Of a stretch of 45,288 nt of DNA, positions 1-7,941 are shown piece by piece. How positions within the stretch are numbered: position 1 is the stretch's first letter; every line of letters starts with the position of its first letter. The DNA comes from Candidatus Limiplasma stercoravium (lineage in GTDB: Bacteria > Bacillota > Clostridia > Christensenellales > Aristaeellaceae): positions 1 to 45,288 of the forward strand of contig DVME01000131.1 of NCBI GenBank assembly GCA_018715175.1. Reading direction: 5' to 3'. The position numbers were made by a program, and so were the translations under genes. Under the pieces are notes generated by a model, which was not told the origin of the DNA, ran no database searches, and worked only from the letters and a program-made list of their open reading frames with translations.

Positions 1-883
1 TATGCCCAATCAGCCCCAGCGCCAGCGCCCACGCTCCCGCCATCACCGCGCCATACGCCGCCGTTTGGCCCAGAAGCGCCCACCGAGCTATCCAAAGCCC
101 GGCCGCGGCCCATCCCATGATGCGCTTATGGCACGGCGCATACCGGTAGACCAGCACGGCCGCGGAGAGCACGCAAACCGCCAGGCTTACATACTGCGAC
201 ACGCGCAGGCCGCCCAGGTACAGGCTGTCCTGGCGCAGCTGCTCGATGATGAACCGCCCGCTGCCGTAGATCAATAGGTACCAGCATACCATGTCGCCCG
301 GCTTTTCAAAGCGCCGCCGAAGCCGCCAAAGCGTGAGAAAGCCGCAAAAGTTCCAAAGGGATTCGTAAAAGAACGTGGCCATGTGCCACACATATCCGCC
401 GTCCTGGGCAATGAGCACCCCCGCGGGGAAAAACTGAAACAGCGGGTTGTCAATGGCCGGGCCGTAAGCCTCCATGTTGAAGTAGTTTCCCCAGCGCCCG
501 ATGGCCTGCGCCAGCAGCAGGCCGGGAACGATCATATCCGCCAGGCGCGCGAAGGAGAGCTTTTTGCGCCGCGCGTAGACGGCGGCGGCCAGCGAGCCCC
601 CAATGACGCCTCCGTAGATGGCCAGCCCGCCTTCCCACACGTACAGGATGCTCAACGGCCGCGCGGCAAACATCTCCCAGGTCATGGCCACGTAGTAAAG
701 CCTCGCGCCCACGATGCCAAAGGGCACGACCAACAGGGCCAAATCCACCGCCGTATCCGCCGGCAGGCCGTAGCGCTTTTCTTCGCGCCCGGCCCAAAAA
801 AGGGCTGCCATGATCCCCAACACGATCAACACGCTATACCAGGGTATGCCGCCCACAAGGGTGCGGCTGTAGGGAATCGCCAC
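1..883 (-). CDS. lgt: Prolipoprotein diacylglyceryl transferase (3' end beyond window)
   Basis: Lgt moves diacylglycerol from phosphatidylglycerol to the lipobox cysteine of prolipoproteins at the cytoplasmic membrane. The minus-strand frame begins at GTG 883-881 ([12 protein letters not shown]) and stays open to base 1, so the C-terminus is cut off by the window edge. The Lgt signature [13 protein letters not shown] is present near residue 129, preceded by several hydrophobic membrane segments and followed by a [12 protein letters not shown] motif typical of the family. A good ribosome site (AAGGA, 9 nt upstream) decides for this GTG; no ATG fits. A near-perfect sigma-A promoter lies directly upstream, divergent from xylA. 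The family assignment is secure. Confidence 0.95.
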   Translation of the reverse strand, partial: MAIPYSRTLVGGIPWYSVLIVLGIMAALFWAGREEKRYGLPADTAVDLALLVVPFGIVGARLYYVAMTWEMFAARPLSILYVWEGGLAIYGGVIGGSLAAAVYARRKKLSFARLADMIVPGLLLAQAIGRWGNYFNMEAYGPAIDNPLFQFFPAGVLIAQDGGYVWHMATFFYESLWNFCGFLTLWRLRRRFEKPGDMVCWYLLIYGSGRFIIEQLRQDSLYLGGLRVSQYVSLAVCVLSAAVLVYRYAPCHKRIMGWAAAGLWIARWALLGQTAAYGAVMAGAWALALGLIGH

Positions 884-909
884 GCGCTCACATCCTTTTC
901 TATCGGTTC

Positions 910-938
910 ATTATAGGCTTGCCCTAAGCCGCTGTCAA
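910..938 (-). promoter_or_regulatory. Sigma-A promoter of lgt
   Basis: On the minus strand TTGACA (938-933) and TATAAT (915-910) are separated by 17 bp. Both hexamers match consensus fully. The -10 box lies 27 bp before the lgt GTG start. Confidence 0.85.
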
Positions 939-1055
939 GGATACCCGCCCGGCCTTGACAGACGGCCCAAAGCGTGCGAAAATCATGCAAGAAGCACCGC
1001 CGCAGCGGGCCGCAAATGGCCGCCGGCTTTGGCGTCCACCATTCTCAAACGCCGG

Positions 1056-1084
1056 TTGACAAACGCGCCCCAGGGCGGTACAAT
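1056..1084 (+). promoter_or_regulatory. Sigma-A promoter of xylAB
   Basis: TTGACA (1056-1061), a 17-bp spacer and TACAAT (1079-1084) precede xylA. Transcription would start near 1091, giving a leader of about 80 nt. A second TTGACA at 955-960 has only a poor -10 partner (GAAAAT) and is not called. Confidence 0.8.
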
Positions 1085-1098
1085 GAGCATAGCCATAA

Positions 1099-1114
1099 AT
1101 GTGCTCGGGCACAT
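1099..1114 (+). promoter_or_regulatory. Inverted repeat in xylA leader (possible operator or hairpin)
   Basis: ATGTGC (1099-1104) and GCACAT (1109-1114) form a perfect 6-bp inverted repeat around TCGG, just downstream of the predicted transcription start. The position suits a repressor operator such as a XylR site or a leader hairpin, but it does not match a motif I recognise and no xylR gene is in the window. Function is inferred from position only. Confidence 0.4.
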
Positions 1115-1169
1115 GGAGGCCCAAAGACCAAAACATACAACTTTGAAATGGAGAAAGGAGCCGTTCCCA

Positions 1170-2495
1170 ATGTCTGAAATGTTCCCTAACCTTCCCAAAG
1201 TTGCCTACGAAGGCCCCAAGTCCACCAATCCGTTGGCGTTTAAGTACTACGATGCCGACCGCGTCATCCTGGGCAAGCCCATGCGCGAGCACCTGCCCTT
1301 CGCCATGGCTTGGTGGCATAACCTGTGCGCTACCGGCACCGATATGTTTGGCGCCGGCACCGCGGACAAGTCCTTTGGGGCCACGCCGGGCACCATGGAG
1401 CACGCGCGGGCCAAGGTGGACGCGGGCTTTGAGTTCATGCAAAAGCTGGGCATCTCCTACTTTTGCTTCCACGACGCAGACCTGGCGCCCGAAGGCGAAA
1501 ACCTCGCCCAAACCAACGCCCGCCTGGACGAAATTACCGACTACATCAAGGAAAAAATGGCGCAGACGGGCATCCGCTGCCTGTGGGGAACGGCCAATAT
1601 GTTCGGCCATCCGCGCTTTATGAACGGCGCGGGCTCCAGCAACAGCGTGGAGGTGTTCTGCCATGCCGCCGCGCAGGTCAAAAAGGCCCTGGAGCTCACC
1701 GTGAAGCTGGGCGGCAAGGGCTACGTGTTCTGGGGCGGACGCGAGGGCTATGAAACCCTGCTGAACACGGATATGAAGTTCGAGCAGGAAAACATCGCTT
1801 CCTTGATGCGCATGGCGGTAAACTATGGCCGCTCCATCGGCTTTACGGGCGACTTCTTCATCGAGCCCAAGCCCAAGGAGCCCATGAAGCACCAGTACGA
1901 TTTTGACGCCGCCACCGCCATCGGCTTTGTGCGCCAGTACGGGCTGGACAAGGATTTCAAAATGAACATCGAGGCCAACCACGCCACCCTTGCGGGCCAC
2001 ACCTTCCAGCACGACCTGCGCGTGAGCGCCATCAACGGCATGCTCGGCTCCATCGACGCCAACCAGGGCGACATGCTCCTGGGCTGGGATACCGACCAGT
2101 TCCCCTCCAACGTCTACGACACCACCCTGTGCATGTACGAGGTGCTCAAAGCCGGCGGCCTCAAAAACGGCGGCTTCAACTTTGACGCCAAAAACCGCCG
2201 CCCCTCTTATACCTACGAAGATATGTTCCTGGGCTTCATCCTGGGCATGGATTCCTTCGCCCTGGGGCTCATCAAAGCCGCGCAGATCATCGAGGACGGA
2301 CGCATCGACGCCTTTGTCAAGGAGCGCTACGCCTCCTACGAAAACACCGATATCGGCCGCCGCATCCGTCAGGGCACGGCCACCCTGGAGGACTGCGCAG
2401 CCGTTGCCCTTCAAAACGGCGCGCCCGCTCTGCCCGGCAGCGGCAAGCAGGAATACCTGGAAAGCGTTCTCAACGGCATCCTCTTCGGCGCGTAA
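1170..2495 (+). CDS. xylA: Xylose isomerase, class II
   Basis: This enzyme interconverts D-xylose and D-xylulose in the cytoplasm, the first step of bacterial xylose use. The 441-residue length is usual for class II enzymes. All catalytic and metal residues are at the canonical positions: H101 and D104 (FCFHDAD), E232 and K234 (EPKPKE), E268 and H271 ([13 protein letters not shown]), D296, D307, D309 and D339. The start at ATG 1170 has GAAAGGAG nine bases upstream; an in-frame upward extension to 1029 would run across the promoter and is rejected. xylB follows after 12 nt in the same transcript. Confidence 0.98.
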   Translation: MSEMFPNLPKVAYEGPKSTNPLAFKYYDADRVILGKPMREHLPFAMAWWHNLCATGTDMFGAGTADKSFGATPGTMEHARAKVDAGFEFMQKLGISYFCFHDADLAPEGENLAQTNARLDEITDYIKEKMAQTGIRCLWGTANMFGHPRFMNGAGSSNSVEVFCHAAAQVKKALELTVKLGGKGYVFWGGREGYETLLNTDMKFEQENIASLMRMAVNYGRSIGFTGDFFIEPKPKEPMKHQYDFDAATAIGFVRQYGLDKDFKMNIEANHATLAGHTFQHDLRVSAINGMLGSIDANQGDMLLGWDTDQFPSNVYDTTLCMYEVLKAGGLKNGGFNFDAKNRRPSYTYEDMFLGFILGMDSFALGLIKAAQIIEDGRIDAFVKERYASYENTDIGRRIRQGTATLEDCAAVALQNGAPALPGSGKQEYLESVLNGILFGA

Positions 2496-2507
2496 GGGGG
2501 GAGTGCT

Positions 2508-4022
2508 GTGAAGTACCTTCTGGGCGTCGACCTGGGCACCAGCGGCACCAAAACGGTGCTGTTTGCCCAGGACGGACGCGCAATCGGCTCGGCTTCCCAG
2601 GAGTACCCGCTCTTTCAGCCCCGCAACGGCTGGGCGGAGCAAAACCCGGACGACTGGTGGCAGGCGGCCCGCAACACCATTGCCCGCGTGGTGCGCGACA
2701 GCGGGGTGGATCCCGAGGACATTGCGGGCCTGGGCATCTCCGGACAGATGCACGGGCTGGTGATGCTGGACGAAAACGGCGAGGTGCTTCGCCCTTCCAT
2801 CATCTGGTGCGACCAGCGCACCGGCGCGGAATGCGAGGAAATCACGCGCCTGGTCGGGGCGGAACGGGTTATCCAAATCACGGCCAATCCCGTGCTCACA
2901 GGCTTTACCGCCAGCAAGATCCTGTGGGTCAAAAAGCATGAGCCCGACGTTTTCGCCCGCTGCCGCCACATCCTTCTGCCCAAGGATTACGTGCGCTACC
3001 GGCTGACCGGCGACTTTGCGACCGAGGTCAGCGACGCCAGCGGCATGCAGCTTTTGGACGTGCCCAACCGCTGCTGGAGCCCCGTGATGCTGGAGGCCCT
3101 GGGCGTGGACGAGCGTTGGCTGGGCAAGGTGTACGAAAGCCCGGAAATCACCGGCTACATCTCGCCCCAAGCCGCAGCCGCCACCGGTCTGAGCACCCGC
3201 ACGCCCGTGGTGGGCGGCGCGGGCGACAATGCCGCCGCCGCGGTGGGCACGGGCGTGGTGGCCGACGGGCGCGCGTTTACCACCATCGGCACCTCCGGCG
3301 TGGTGTTCGCACATACGGACTGCCTGAGCATTGACCCCAAAGGCCGCGTGCATACCTTCTGCTGCGCGGTGCCGGGCGCCTGGCACGTCATGGGCGTCAC
3401 CCAGGCCGCCGGCCTGAGCCTCAAGTGGTTCCGCGACACCTTCTGCCAAGCCGAAATCGAGACCGCCAAAGGCATGGGCGTGGATCCCTACGACCTGATG
3501 AACGCCCAGGTTAGCCAAAGCCCCATCGGGGCCAACCGACTGTTCTACCTGCCGTACCTCATGGGCGAGCGTACCCCGCATTTGGATCCCGACTGCCGCG
3601 GCGTGTTCTTCGGGCTGTCCGCCATGCACCAAAAGCGCGACCTCATGCGCGCGGTTATGGAAGGCGTGACCTACTCGCTCAAGGATTGCCTGAACGTGCT
3701 GGCGGAAATGGGCGTTACGCCCCGGCGGATGCTGGCGTGCGGCGGCGGCGGGCGCAGCGAGGTCTGGCGCCAGATGCTGGCCGACGTCTTCGGCTGCCCC
3801 ATCTGCGTGGCGCAAAGCAGCGAAGGCCCCGCGCTGGGCGCGGCGATTTTGGCGGGCGTGGGCGCCGGGCTCTATCCCAGCGTGCGCCAAGCTTGCGACA
3901 GCATGATTCATGTGGCTTCCAGCCAGGAGCCCAATATGCAAAACGCGCCGCTGTACGCCGAGCGCTACGAGGTGTACCGCACGCTCTATCCCGCGATGAA
4001 AGACGCCTTTGCCCGGCTGTAA
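2508..4022 (+). CDS. xylB: Xylulokinase
   Basis: XylB phosphorylates D-xylulose with ATP to xylulose 5-phosphate, feeding the pentose phosphate pathway. It is a 504-residue FGGY carbohydrate kinase with two RNase H-like actin-fold domains. Visible motifs are the N-terminal phosphate loop GVDLGTSGTKTVLF, the substrate segment GQMHG (residues 80-83, H82) and IIWCDQRT, the catalytic aspartate D240 in GGAGDNAAAAVGTG, and a C-terminal CGGGGRSEVWRQ adenine-binding stretch. It starts at GTG 2508, preceded by a GGGGGGA ribosome site. It is cotranscribed with xylA, and a hairpin terminator starts at its stop codon. Confidence 0.96.
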   Translation: MKYLLGVDLGTSGTKTVLFAQDGRAIGSASQEYPLFQPRNGWAEQNPDDWWQAARNTIARVVRDSGVDPEDIAGLGISGQMHGLVMLDENGEVLRPSIIWCDQRTGAECEEITRLVGAERVIQITANPVLTGFTASKILWVKKHEPDVFARCRHILLPKDYVRYRLTGDFATEVSDASGMQLLDVPNRCWSPVMLEALGVDERWLGKVYESPEITGYISPQAAAATGLSTRTPVVGGAGDNAAAAVGTGVVADGRAFTTIGTSGVVFAHTDCLSIDPKGRVHTFCCAVPGAWHVMGVTQAAGLSLKWFRDTFCQAEIETAKGMGVDPYDLMNAQVSQSPIGANRLFYLPYLMGERTPHLDPDCRGVFFGLSAMHQKRDLMRAVMEGVTYSLKDCLNVLAEMGVTPRRMLACGGGGRSEVWRQMLADVFGCPICVAQSSEGPALGAAILAGVGAGLYPSVRQACDSMIHVASSQEPNMQNAPLYAERYEVYRTLYPAMKDAFARL

Positions 4023-4044
4023 AAACCGGCAAGGCCGGGTTTTT
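4022..4044 (+). terminator. Rho-independent terminator after xylB
   Basis: CCGGC and GCCGG arms around AAG, extended by four A-T pairs past one mismatch and ending in TTTTT, begin in the xylB stop codon. It closes the xylAB transcript. Confidence 0.7.
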
Positions 4045-4099
4045 CGACAAGCTGAAAGCTCGCCAAACGGCGAGCTTTCAGCTTCAGCTTGTCGAAAAA
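4040..4099. repeat. Long near-perfect inverted repeat (giant hairpin)
   Basis: The left arm 4040-4064 begins TTTTTCGACAAGCTGAAAGC and the right arm 4069-4099 is its reverse complement, except that the right arm carries an extra six bases (a tandem AAGCTG-type duplication). The loop is AAAC. The ends read TTTTTCGACA, the same end sequence as in the repeat element that follows, so it may be part of it. It could act as a bidirectional terminator because either strand gives a strong stem followed by U residues. Confidence 0.75.
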
Positions 4100-4153
4100 G
4101 TCCACCTGCGGCGGCCTTTTCCGCCAAAACACGTTTCCCCTGCGCCTTCGGCG
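4100..4153. other. Non-coding spacer within the intergenic repeat block
   Basis: This stretch links the long hairpin to the shared repeat unit. It contains small stems (GCGCC-TTC-GGCGC at about 4142-4154; a GGCGG/CCGCC pair near 4109-4125) and CGTTTCCCC, which can pair with GGAGAAACG just downstream. No coding potential is recognised. It may be an outer part of the element that is beyond the window edge in the other copy. Confidence 0.4.
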
Positions 4154-4407
4154 CGGCCGGAGAAACGTGCAAGGAAACCTTGCTGCGCAAGGCTTCCGAA
4201 TCCACCGCACATGTCGCTGGATTCGGAATACCCTTCGGAGGGGACGGAGGGAAGCGTCAGCCCAGTAGGCTGTTGCCACCGAAGGTGGCAAAGCGACCCG
4301 AAGGAGTCAACCGAAACGAGCGGTGGGCGCGGCCAGCGCCCGCCACGACGATTGAGGTTGCGGGTCTGCGGCCCTCCGAACCTCCCAGAAGGTTTTTCGA
4401 CAGTCTG
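4154..4407 (+). repeat. Structured interspersed repeat, copy A (long form)
   Basis: Bases 4154-4230 match the reverse complement of the window's last 77 bases with one visible mismatch, and 4364-4407 match the reverse complement of about 45158-45201; the roughly 130 bases between are absent from the other copy. Internal stems include GCAAGG-AAA-CCTTGC, CCTTGC-TGC-GCAAGG, TTCCGAATCCA paired with TGGATTCGGAA, GCCACC-GAA-GGTGGC, and AACCT paired with AGGTT followed by T residues. It fills the space between the convergent xylAB and isomerase operons. No protein is recognisable in it. The pattern suggests a mobile palindromic repeat or a structured RNA element with terminator activity. Confidence 0.8.
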
Positions 4408-4408
4408 G

Positions 4409-4434
4409 GGACGAGCTTTACGGCTCGTCCTTTT
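4409..4434 (+). terminator. Terminator hairpin between convergent operons
   Basis: GGACGAGC (4409-4416) and GCTCGTCC (4423-4430) form a perfect 8-bp stem with a 6-nt loop and TTTT after it on the plus strand. It overlaps the last codons and stop of the minus-strand isomerase gene, so it would block xylAB read-through into that gene. Confidence 0.65.
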
Positions 4435-5323
4435 GCTGTTTCAGGCAAGCCAATTGCGCCTCCAGCCTCCGGCCGACGGCCGACAGCAGGCGCACGGCGT
4501 GCGGCATGAGCTCCGGGGGAAAAGCGGTGACAAACCCATGCGTTTCAAAGCTCAGGCATCCGTCATAGCCCGCGTCCGACAGCGCCTGAAGCGTTGCCGT
4601 CCAGTCCAGGGTGCCCAGGAAGGGCGCGGTATGCCGGTCGGAGGTTCGGTCGTTGTCGTGCAGGTGTACCAGGCGCAGGCGCTTGCCCAGGCAAGCCGCC
4701 ATTTGCGCCACGCTCAACCCCAGCAAATGCGCATGCCCGGTGTCCAGGCAGGCCACAAACCGTTCTTCTCCCGCCAAATCATTGAGCCGGTCGATGTAGG
4801 CGGCCATGTCCTCGCCGGTGCTGACCGGCGTGGGCCCATAGCGCCCCTCAAGGCCCAAAAACATGTTTTCAATGCCTAGCTGCACGCCGGTTTCCTTCAA
4901 AATGGGAATCAGCTGCGAATAAAAGTCCAGGTTCATCTCCCAAGTCGCCTGACGCACCGCCTCCGACAGCGGCTGCGCCAGCAGCATGGGATGCACCACG
5001 GCATACGGACAGCCCAGCGCCTTGGCCGCCCACAGCCCGTATCGGGTGGCGCGGCGCAGCCGCTGGTCGGCCTCGGGACGGCCCGTGTAGGTAGGGTATA
5101 GGGTGTGCATTTGGCACACGCGCAGCCCTGCGCTTTGCATCAGCTTCCCCAGCGCCTCATAGCGCCGAATCACTTCCCCCAAAGGCTGATCGTAAAGCGG
5201 GTCGGACAATCCATGGACGTGCATGCTGTAATCGGCGGCGTCAAAACCGCCGCCGGCCAGCAGGCGCACGGCCTCCTCCTCTCCGAAGGTTTTGGCCAGA
5301 GGATGGGTCAACAGGCCGATCAT
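4418..5323 (-). CDS. Sugar phosphate isomerase/epimerase family protein (xylose isomerase-like TIM barrel)
   Basis: This 301-residue protein belongs to the AP-endonuclease-2 TIM-barrel superfamily, which includes sugar isomerases, epimerases and inosose dehydratases. The metal-binding residues of the barrel are visible: E152 (GIENMFLG), D194 and H197 (CLDTGHAHL), H222 and D223 (LVHLHDND), H231 and E260 (LSFETHG). No signal peptide is present, so it is cytoplasmic. The start is ATG 5323 with AAAGGAG ten bases upstream. It overlaps the acyltransferase stop as ATGA, so the two are translationally coupled. The substrate cannot be told from sequence; the xylA neighbour suggests a sugar. An endonuclease IV is less likely because of the short, divergent sequence. 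Confidence 0.85.
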   Translation of the reverse strand: MIGLLTHPLAKTFGEEEAVRLLAGGGFDAADYSMHVHGLSDPLYDQPLGEVIRRYEALGKLMQSAGLRVCQMHTLYPTYTGRPEADQRLRRATRYGLWAAKALGCPYAVVHPMLLAQPLSEAVRQATWEMNLDFYSQLIPILKETGVQLGIENMFLGLEGRYGPTPVSTGEDMAAYIDRLNDLAGEERFVACLDTGHAHLLGLSVAQMAACLGKRLRLVHLHDNDRTSDRHTAPFLGTLDWTATLQALSDAGYDGCLSFETHGFVTAFPPELMPHAVRLLSAVGRRLEAQLACLKQQKDEP

Positions 5324-6414
5324 GCTTTGACATCTCCTTTCGGCATAAGGCGCACGCCTTGCATTTGGCGGCAATTTCGGCCCGAGGCATACCAATCCCG
5401 CACGCCCCGCTGAAGCCGGGTTTCCATGGGCAGTTGATTCCACTCCGCGCGCGCACAGCCGTAAACCCGCTCAAACACCTGCTTGTCGCTGAGGGTGTAG
5501 GGTACCGCGCGAAACATCGCCTGGAACGCCGCCAGACGGCTTTGGGGCATAATGGAGCTCAGCGCGGGCGACATCAGCCAGGATTCGCAGGTAAACGCCT
5601 TGGCGTCGCAAAGCCCGAGCTTTTCGGCAAAGAACGCCGGCGCCCGGCGTAGGGATTGGGCCACCTGGTCGGGATCCAGCGGCGGGCCCTCGGGAATGTG
5701 AACATCCAGCACGGGATCCCCCGGCGCCAGCGCCAGGCGCCAAACGCTGCGCTCCAGCGCGACCGTCTGCGGCCCAATGCGGCCCGCCTGGTCAATGGGG
5801 TGTCCCTGCGCCGTTTGAGGCGTGAGGCAAAACCGGGTCTCGGGCGCCGCGCAATCGTCGCTGAGCTCGCCCAGCGCCGCGTCAAAGCGCATTCCCTCCT
5901 GCGCCAAGGCCGTCACCCGCCCGTCCTGCACGTTTTCAAAAAACCAGGCCGGCACGCGGCTTTCGGTGTGGATGTATTGCAGCCTCCCCAGGCGGAACAG
6001 GCGCAGGCGCATATGGTTGGTGAGCCATCCGTACTCGCGCATCTGCGCAACGCCAAAGCGCCTTTGGCTGTTGTCCAGCCACAGGGGGATGTCCGACAGC
6101 GTATCCGTGAGCACCTGCCGCTCAATGCCCAGGCGCTCGTACTGCCCGCACAGCCAGCGAACGCGGCTGAGCAGGATCAGCACGGGATACAGCCCGGCCT
6201 CGTCCCCCAGCTGCGCCCGAAGGGTTTCGGGATCGGCCAGCAAACGGGTGGGCCCTTGCGGATCGGCCAATTGGCGGGCGTCTTCCCGCGCCAGGCCTTC
6301 CAGCTCCGGCGAAGCCGCCATTTTGCGCCAGGCGCGCGTCACCGCCTCGAGCTGACCGTCTGAAAAGCAGACCCATCCGCACGCCGCCTCCAGTTCCTGC
6401 CGGTTCATAAACAT
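5320..6414 (-). CDS. Acyltransferase with NAT_N and GNAT-like C-terminal domains
   Basis: The 364-residue product resembles the two-domain acyltransferase family described in Pfam as an N-acyltransferase N-terminal domain followed by a GNAT-like C-terminal domain. The family hallmarks recognised are LRLFRLGRLQYI (residues 137-148), VHIPEGPPLDPDQVAQSL (238-255) and the CESWLMSPALSSIMPQSR stretch (276-293). It probably transfers an acyl group to a small polar acceptor; acceptor and donor are unknown. ATG 6414 is chosen because AGGAGG lies seven bases upstream. It is the first gene of a two-gene operon with the downstream TIM-barrel isomerase, which begins inside its stop codon. Family call fairly sure, function open. 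Confidence 0.75.
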   Translation of the reverse strand: MFMNRQELEAACGWVCFSDGQLEAVTRAWRKMAASPELEGLAREDARQLADPQGPTRLLADPETLRAQLGDEAGLYPVLILLSRVRWLCGQYERLGIERQVLTDTLSDIPLWLDNSQRRFGVAQMREYGWLTNHMRLRLFRLGRLQYIHTESRVPAWFFENVQDGRVTALAQEGMRFDAALGELSDDCAAPETRFCLTPQTAQGHPIDQAGRIGPQTVALERSVWRLALAPGDPVLDVHIPEGPPLDPDQVAQSLRRAPAFFAEKLGLCDAKAFTCESWLMSPALSSIMPQSRLAAFQAMFRAVPYTLSDKQVFERVYGCARAEWNQLPMETRLQRGVRDWYASGRNCRQMQGVRLMPKGDVKA

Positions 6415-6587
6415 GCTTTTTCCTCCTGGACGGCTCGCCCCGCCCTCCTTGTCCAAACGCTCCAAACGGCGGGCATCCCCCTTGCTATGGGATGCGCGCC
6501 GCGCAATCTGGTTTTCCGGCAGCTTTGTTGTACGGAAAAAAGTCGAGCGGAAAAGCGTTCGGATTCGGTCGATATCATCGGTTTTTG

Positions 6588-6616
6588 ATTATAGCACACT
6601 TTTGGGCGCTTCACAA
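6588..6616 (-). promoter_or_regulatory. Sigma-A promoter of acyltransferase-isomerase operon
   Basis: TTGTGA (6616-6611), a 17-bp spacer and a perfect TATAAT (6593-6588) on the minus strand precede the operon. Confidence 0.75.
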
Positions 6617-6673
6617 TTGCTTTGCCTGAGAGCTTAAGGCTTTTTACGCAAGGCTTCCAAAGATGGGATGCCC

Positions 6674-6718
6674 AAAACCCCGACGCTTTCTGATCCAATG
6701 CGCTATTCGCGTGCGGGG
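6674..6718 (-). terminator. Terminator of MoxR-DUF58-DUF4129 operon
   Basis: On the minus strand CCCCG plus ACGC pair with GCGT plus CGGGG (one bulged base, loop of about 22 nt), followed by TTTTG. It lies 9 bp past the stop of the DUF4129 gene. The long loop weakens the call. Confidence 0.55.
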
Positions 6719-6726
6719 AATCCTTA

Positions 6727-7941
6727 CTATACGGCGCGCTTTTTCTTGGCGCGCCCTTCCAGCGCCGTGCGCACGCGGCCGGCCTCTTCGCCGGTCACGG
6801 CGTGATCGCTGTAACGGGCGCGGTCGTATACCTCGGCCACGGCCTCGTCGCCAAGCGCCTCGCGCGCGGTCAGGGTCAGCGGCGGACGCTCCTGGGCGCT
6901 GAGCCATTGACGGTAGGCCGCGCGCACGGTCTGCCGCGGCGAAAGCGAGGCCCAGTCCGTGCGCCGGCGACGTCGCCGCGCCCTGTGAAGCGCCTGCGCT
7001 TCGGCCTCCCGTTCCAGGCGCACGGTCTCGTCCGTGTAATCCGCGTTGAGCGCGTCGCCGTAGCGCCGCATCAGGCGGCGCAGGCGCGCCATGGCCTTGC
7101 GCCACAAGCCCGGCGCCAGGCGGATCCATTTCAGGAGCGCCCATGCCGTCAGCGCGGCCAGCAGCACGTAAATCAGCTTTTCCAGGGCCGACCACACCGG
7201 GCTTGCCTCGCCCGCCTCGCCGACCAGCTGCTCCATGCCGCCGCCCCCGCCCGCGCCCAAGGAGGTGGTTTCCTGGGGCGTAAGATACGATAAAAGCCGC
7301 ATCACCGCCTCAGCCACCGCCAACGCCGCCTGCTTGATCCAGGCCCAAATGTTCTGGGCGTTGGCCAGCACAAAGCAGGCCGCCGCCAAAAGCGCCGTCA
7401 TCAGGGCGTTCACGCCCAGCATGCCGGCCGGCCGCGCGCCGCCGCGGGCCACGGTTTGCCGGCGCAGCTGCGCCGCGTTCTCGTGAAGGAAAAACAGGCA
7501 GAGATAAACGCCGGCGACCGCCGCCAACGGCGGCAAAGCGGCCCGGGCGCTTTGGCCGGAAAAGATGGCCAGCACATAGATTACCAGCTGCGCCAGGCCC
7601 AGGCCCAACCCCAGCGCGCTGCTTAGTCCGTCGCGCAGCAGGGGCGGCACCAGCGCGGGAATCGCGGCGCAGGCCGCGATGTAAAAGATCCCCGGCGCGC
7701 TTTGCGGCGCAGGGGTGATAAGAAACGCCGCCCACGCGCCGGCGCCCATGGCCAACGCCACCACCGGCGCCCGCGCCCATGCGGGCAGCCGGCGCACCGC
7801 GCCCGTTGCCAGCGCCGCCGCCAGCGGCAAAACCGTCAGCGCCGGCGCCGCGCCCGATACCGTTCCCAAAACCAGCGGCACGCACGAAAGGCCGCACAAA
7901 AGCAGCGCCAGCCCCAGGGGTCGAAGGAGCTTATTCGTCAT
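6727..7941 (-). CDS. Multi-pass membrane protein with DUF4129-like C-terminal domain
   Basis: The 404-residue protein has about five to seven hydrophobic segments in its first 270 residues, a glycine-rich linker (GAGGGGGMEQ), then a basic cytoplasmic tail. Residues 334-396 (SPRQTVRAAYRQWL, then EVYDRARYSDHAVTGEEA) resemble DUF4129, a domain usually found with DUF58, MoxR and transglutaminase proteins. That gene set is thought to act in protein folding or surface maturation at the membrane. Here the protein carries no transglutaminase domain. ATG 7941 has AGGAGG eight bases upstream and the gene overlaps the DUF58 gene by 11 bp. It is the last gene of the operon; its molecular role is unknown. 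Confidence 0.7.
   Translation of the reverse strand: MTNKLLRPLGLALLLCGLSCVPLVLGTVSGAAPALTVLPLAAALATGAVRRLPAWARAPVVALAMGAGAWAAFLITPAPQSAPGIFYIAACAAIPALVPPLLRDGLSSALGLGLGLAQLVIYVLAIFSGQSARAALPPLAAVAGVYLCLFFLHENAAQLRRQTVARGGARPAGMLGVNALMTALLAAACFVLANAQNIWAWIKQAALAVAEAVMRLLSYLTPQETTSLGAGGGGGMEQLVGEAGEASPVWSALEKLIYVLLAALTAWALLKWIRLAPGLWRKAMARLRRLMRRYGDALNADYTDETVRLEREAEAQALHRARRRRRRTDWASLSPRQTVRAAYRQWLSAQERPPLTLTAREALGDEAVAEVYDRARYSDHAVTGEEAGRVRTALEGRAKKKRAV

Larger units (their letters stand above)
6415..6726. other. Intergenic region: leader, promoter and upstream terminator
   Basis: This 312-bp gap holds, in minus-strand order, the terminator of the MoxR operon (6674-6718), the promoter of the acyltransferase operon (6588-6616) and a leader of about 165 nt (6415-6580). 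I see no gene and no recognised riboswitch in the leader. Confidence 0.6.

Noticed and set aside
955..983. Second TTGACA upstream of xylA
   Set aside because: The best -10 partner is only GAAAAT, while the 1056-1084 promoter is far better.
924..4205. Very long open frame on the minus strand opposite xylA and xylB
   Set aside because: It is antisense to two fully conserved enzymes, has low-complexity His/Ala/Gly composition and no ribosome site; long antisense frames are expected in GC-rich DNA.
6647..6660. Twelve-base match (CGCAAGGCTTCC) to the intergenic repeat
   Set aside because: No further similarity on either side; too short to call a copy.
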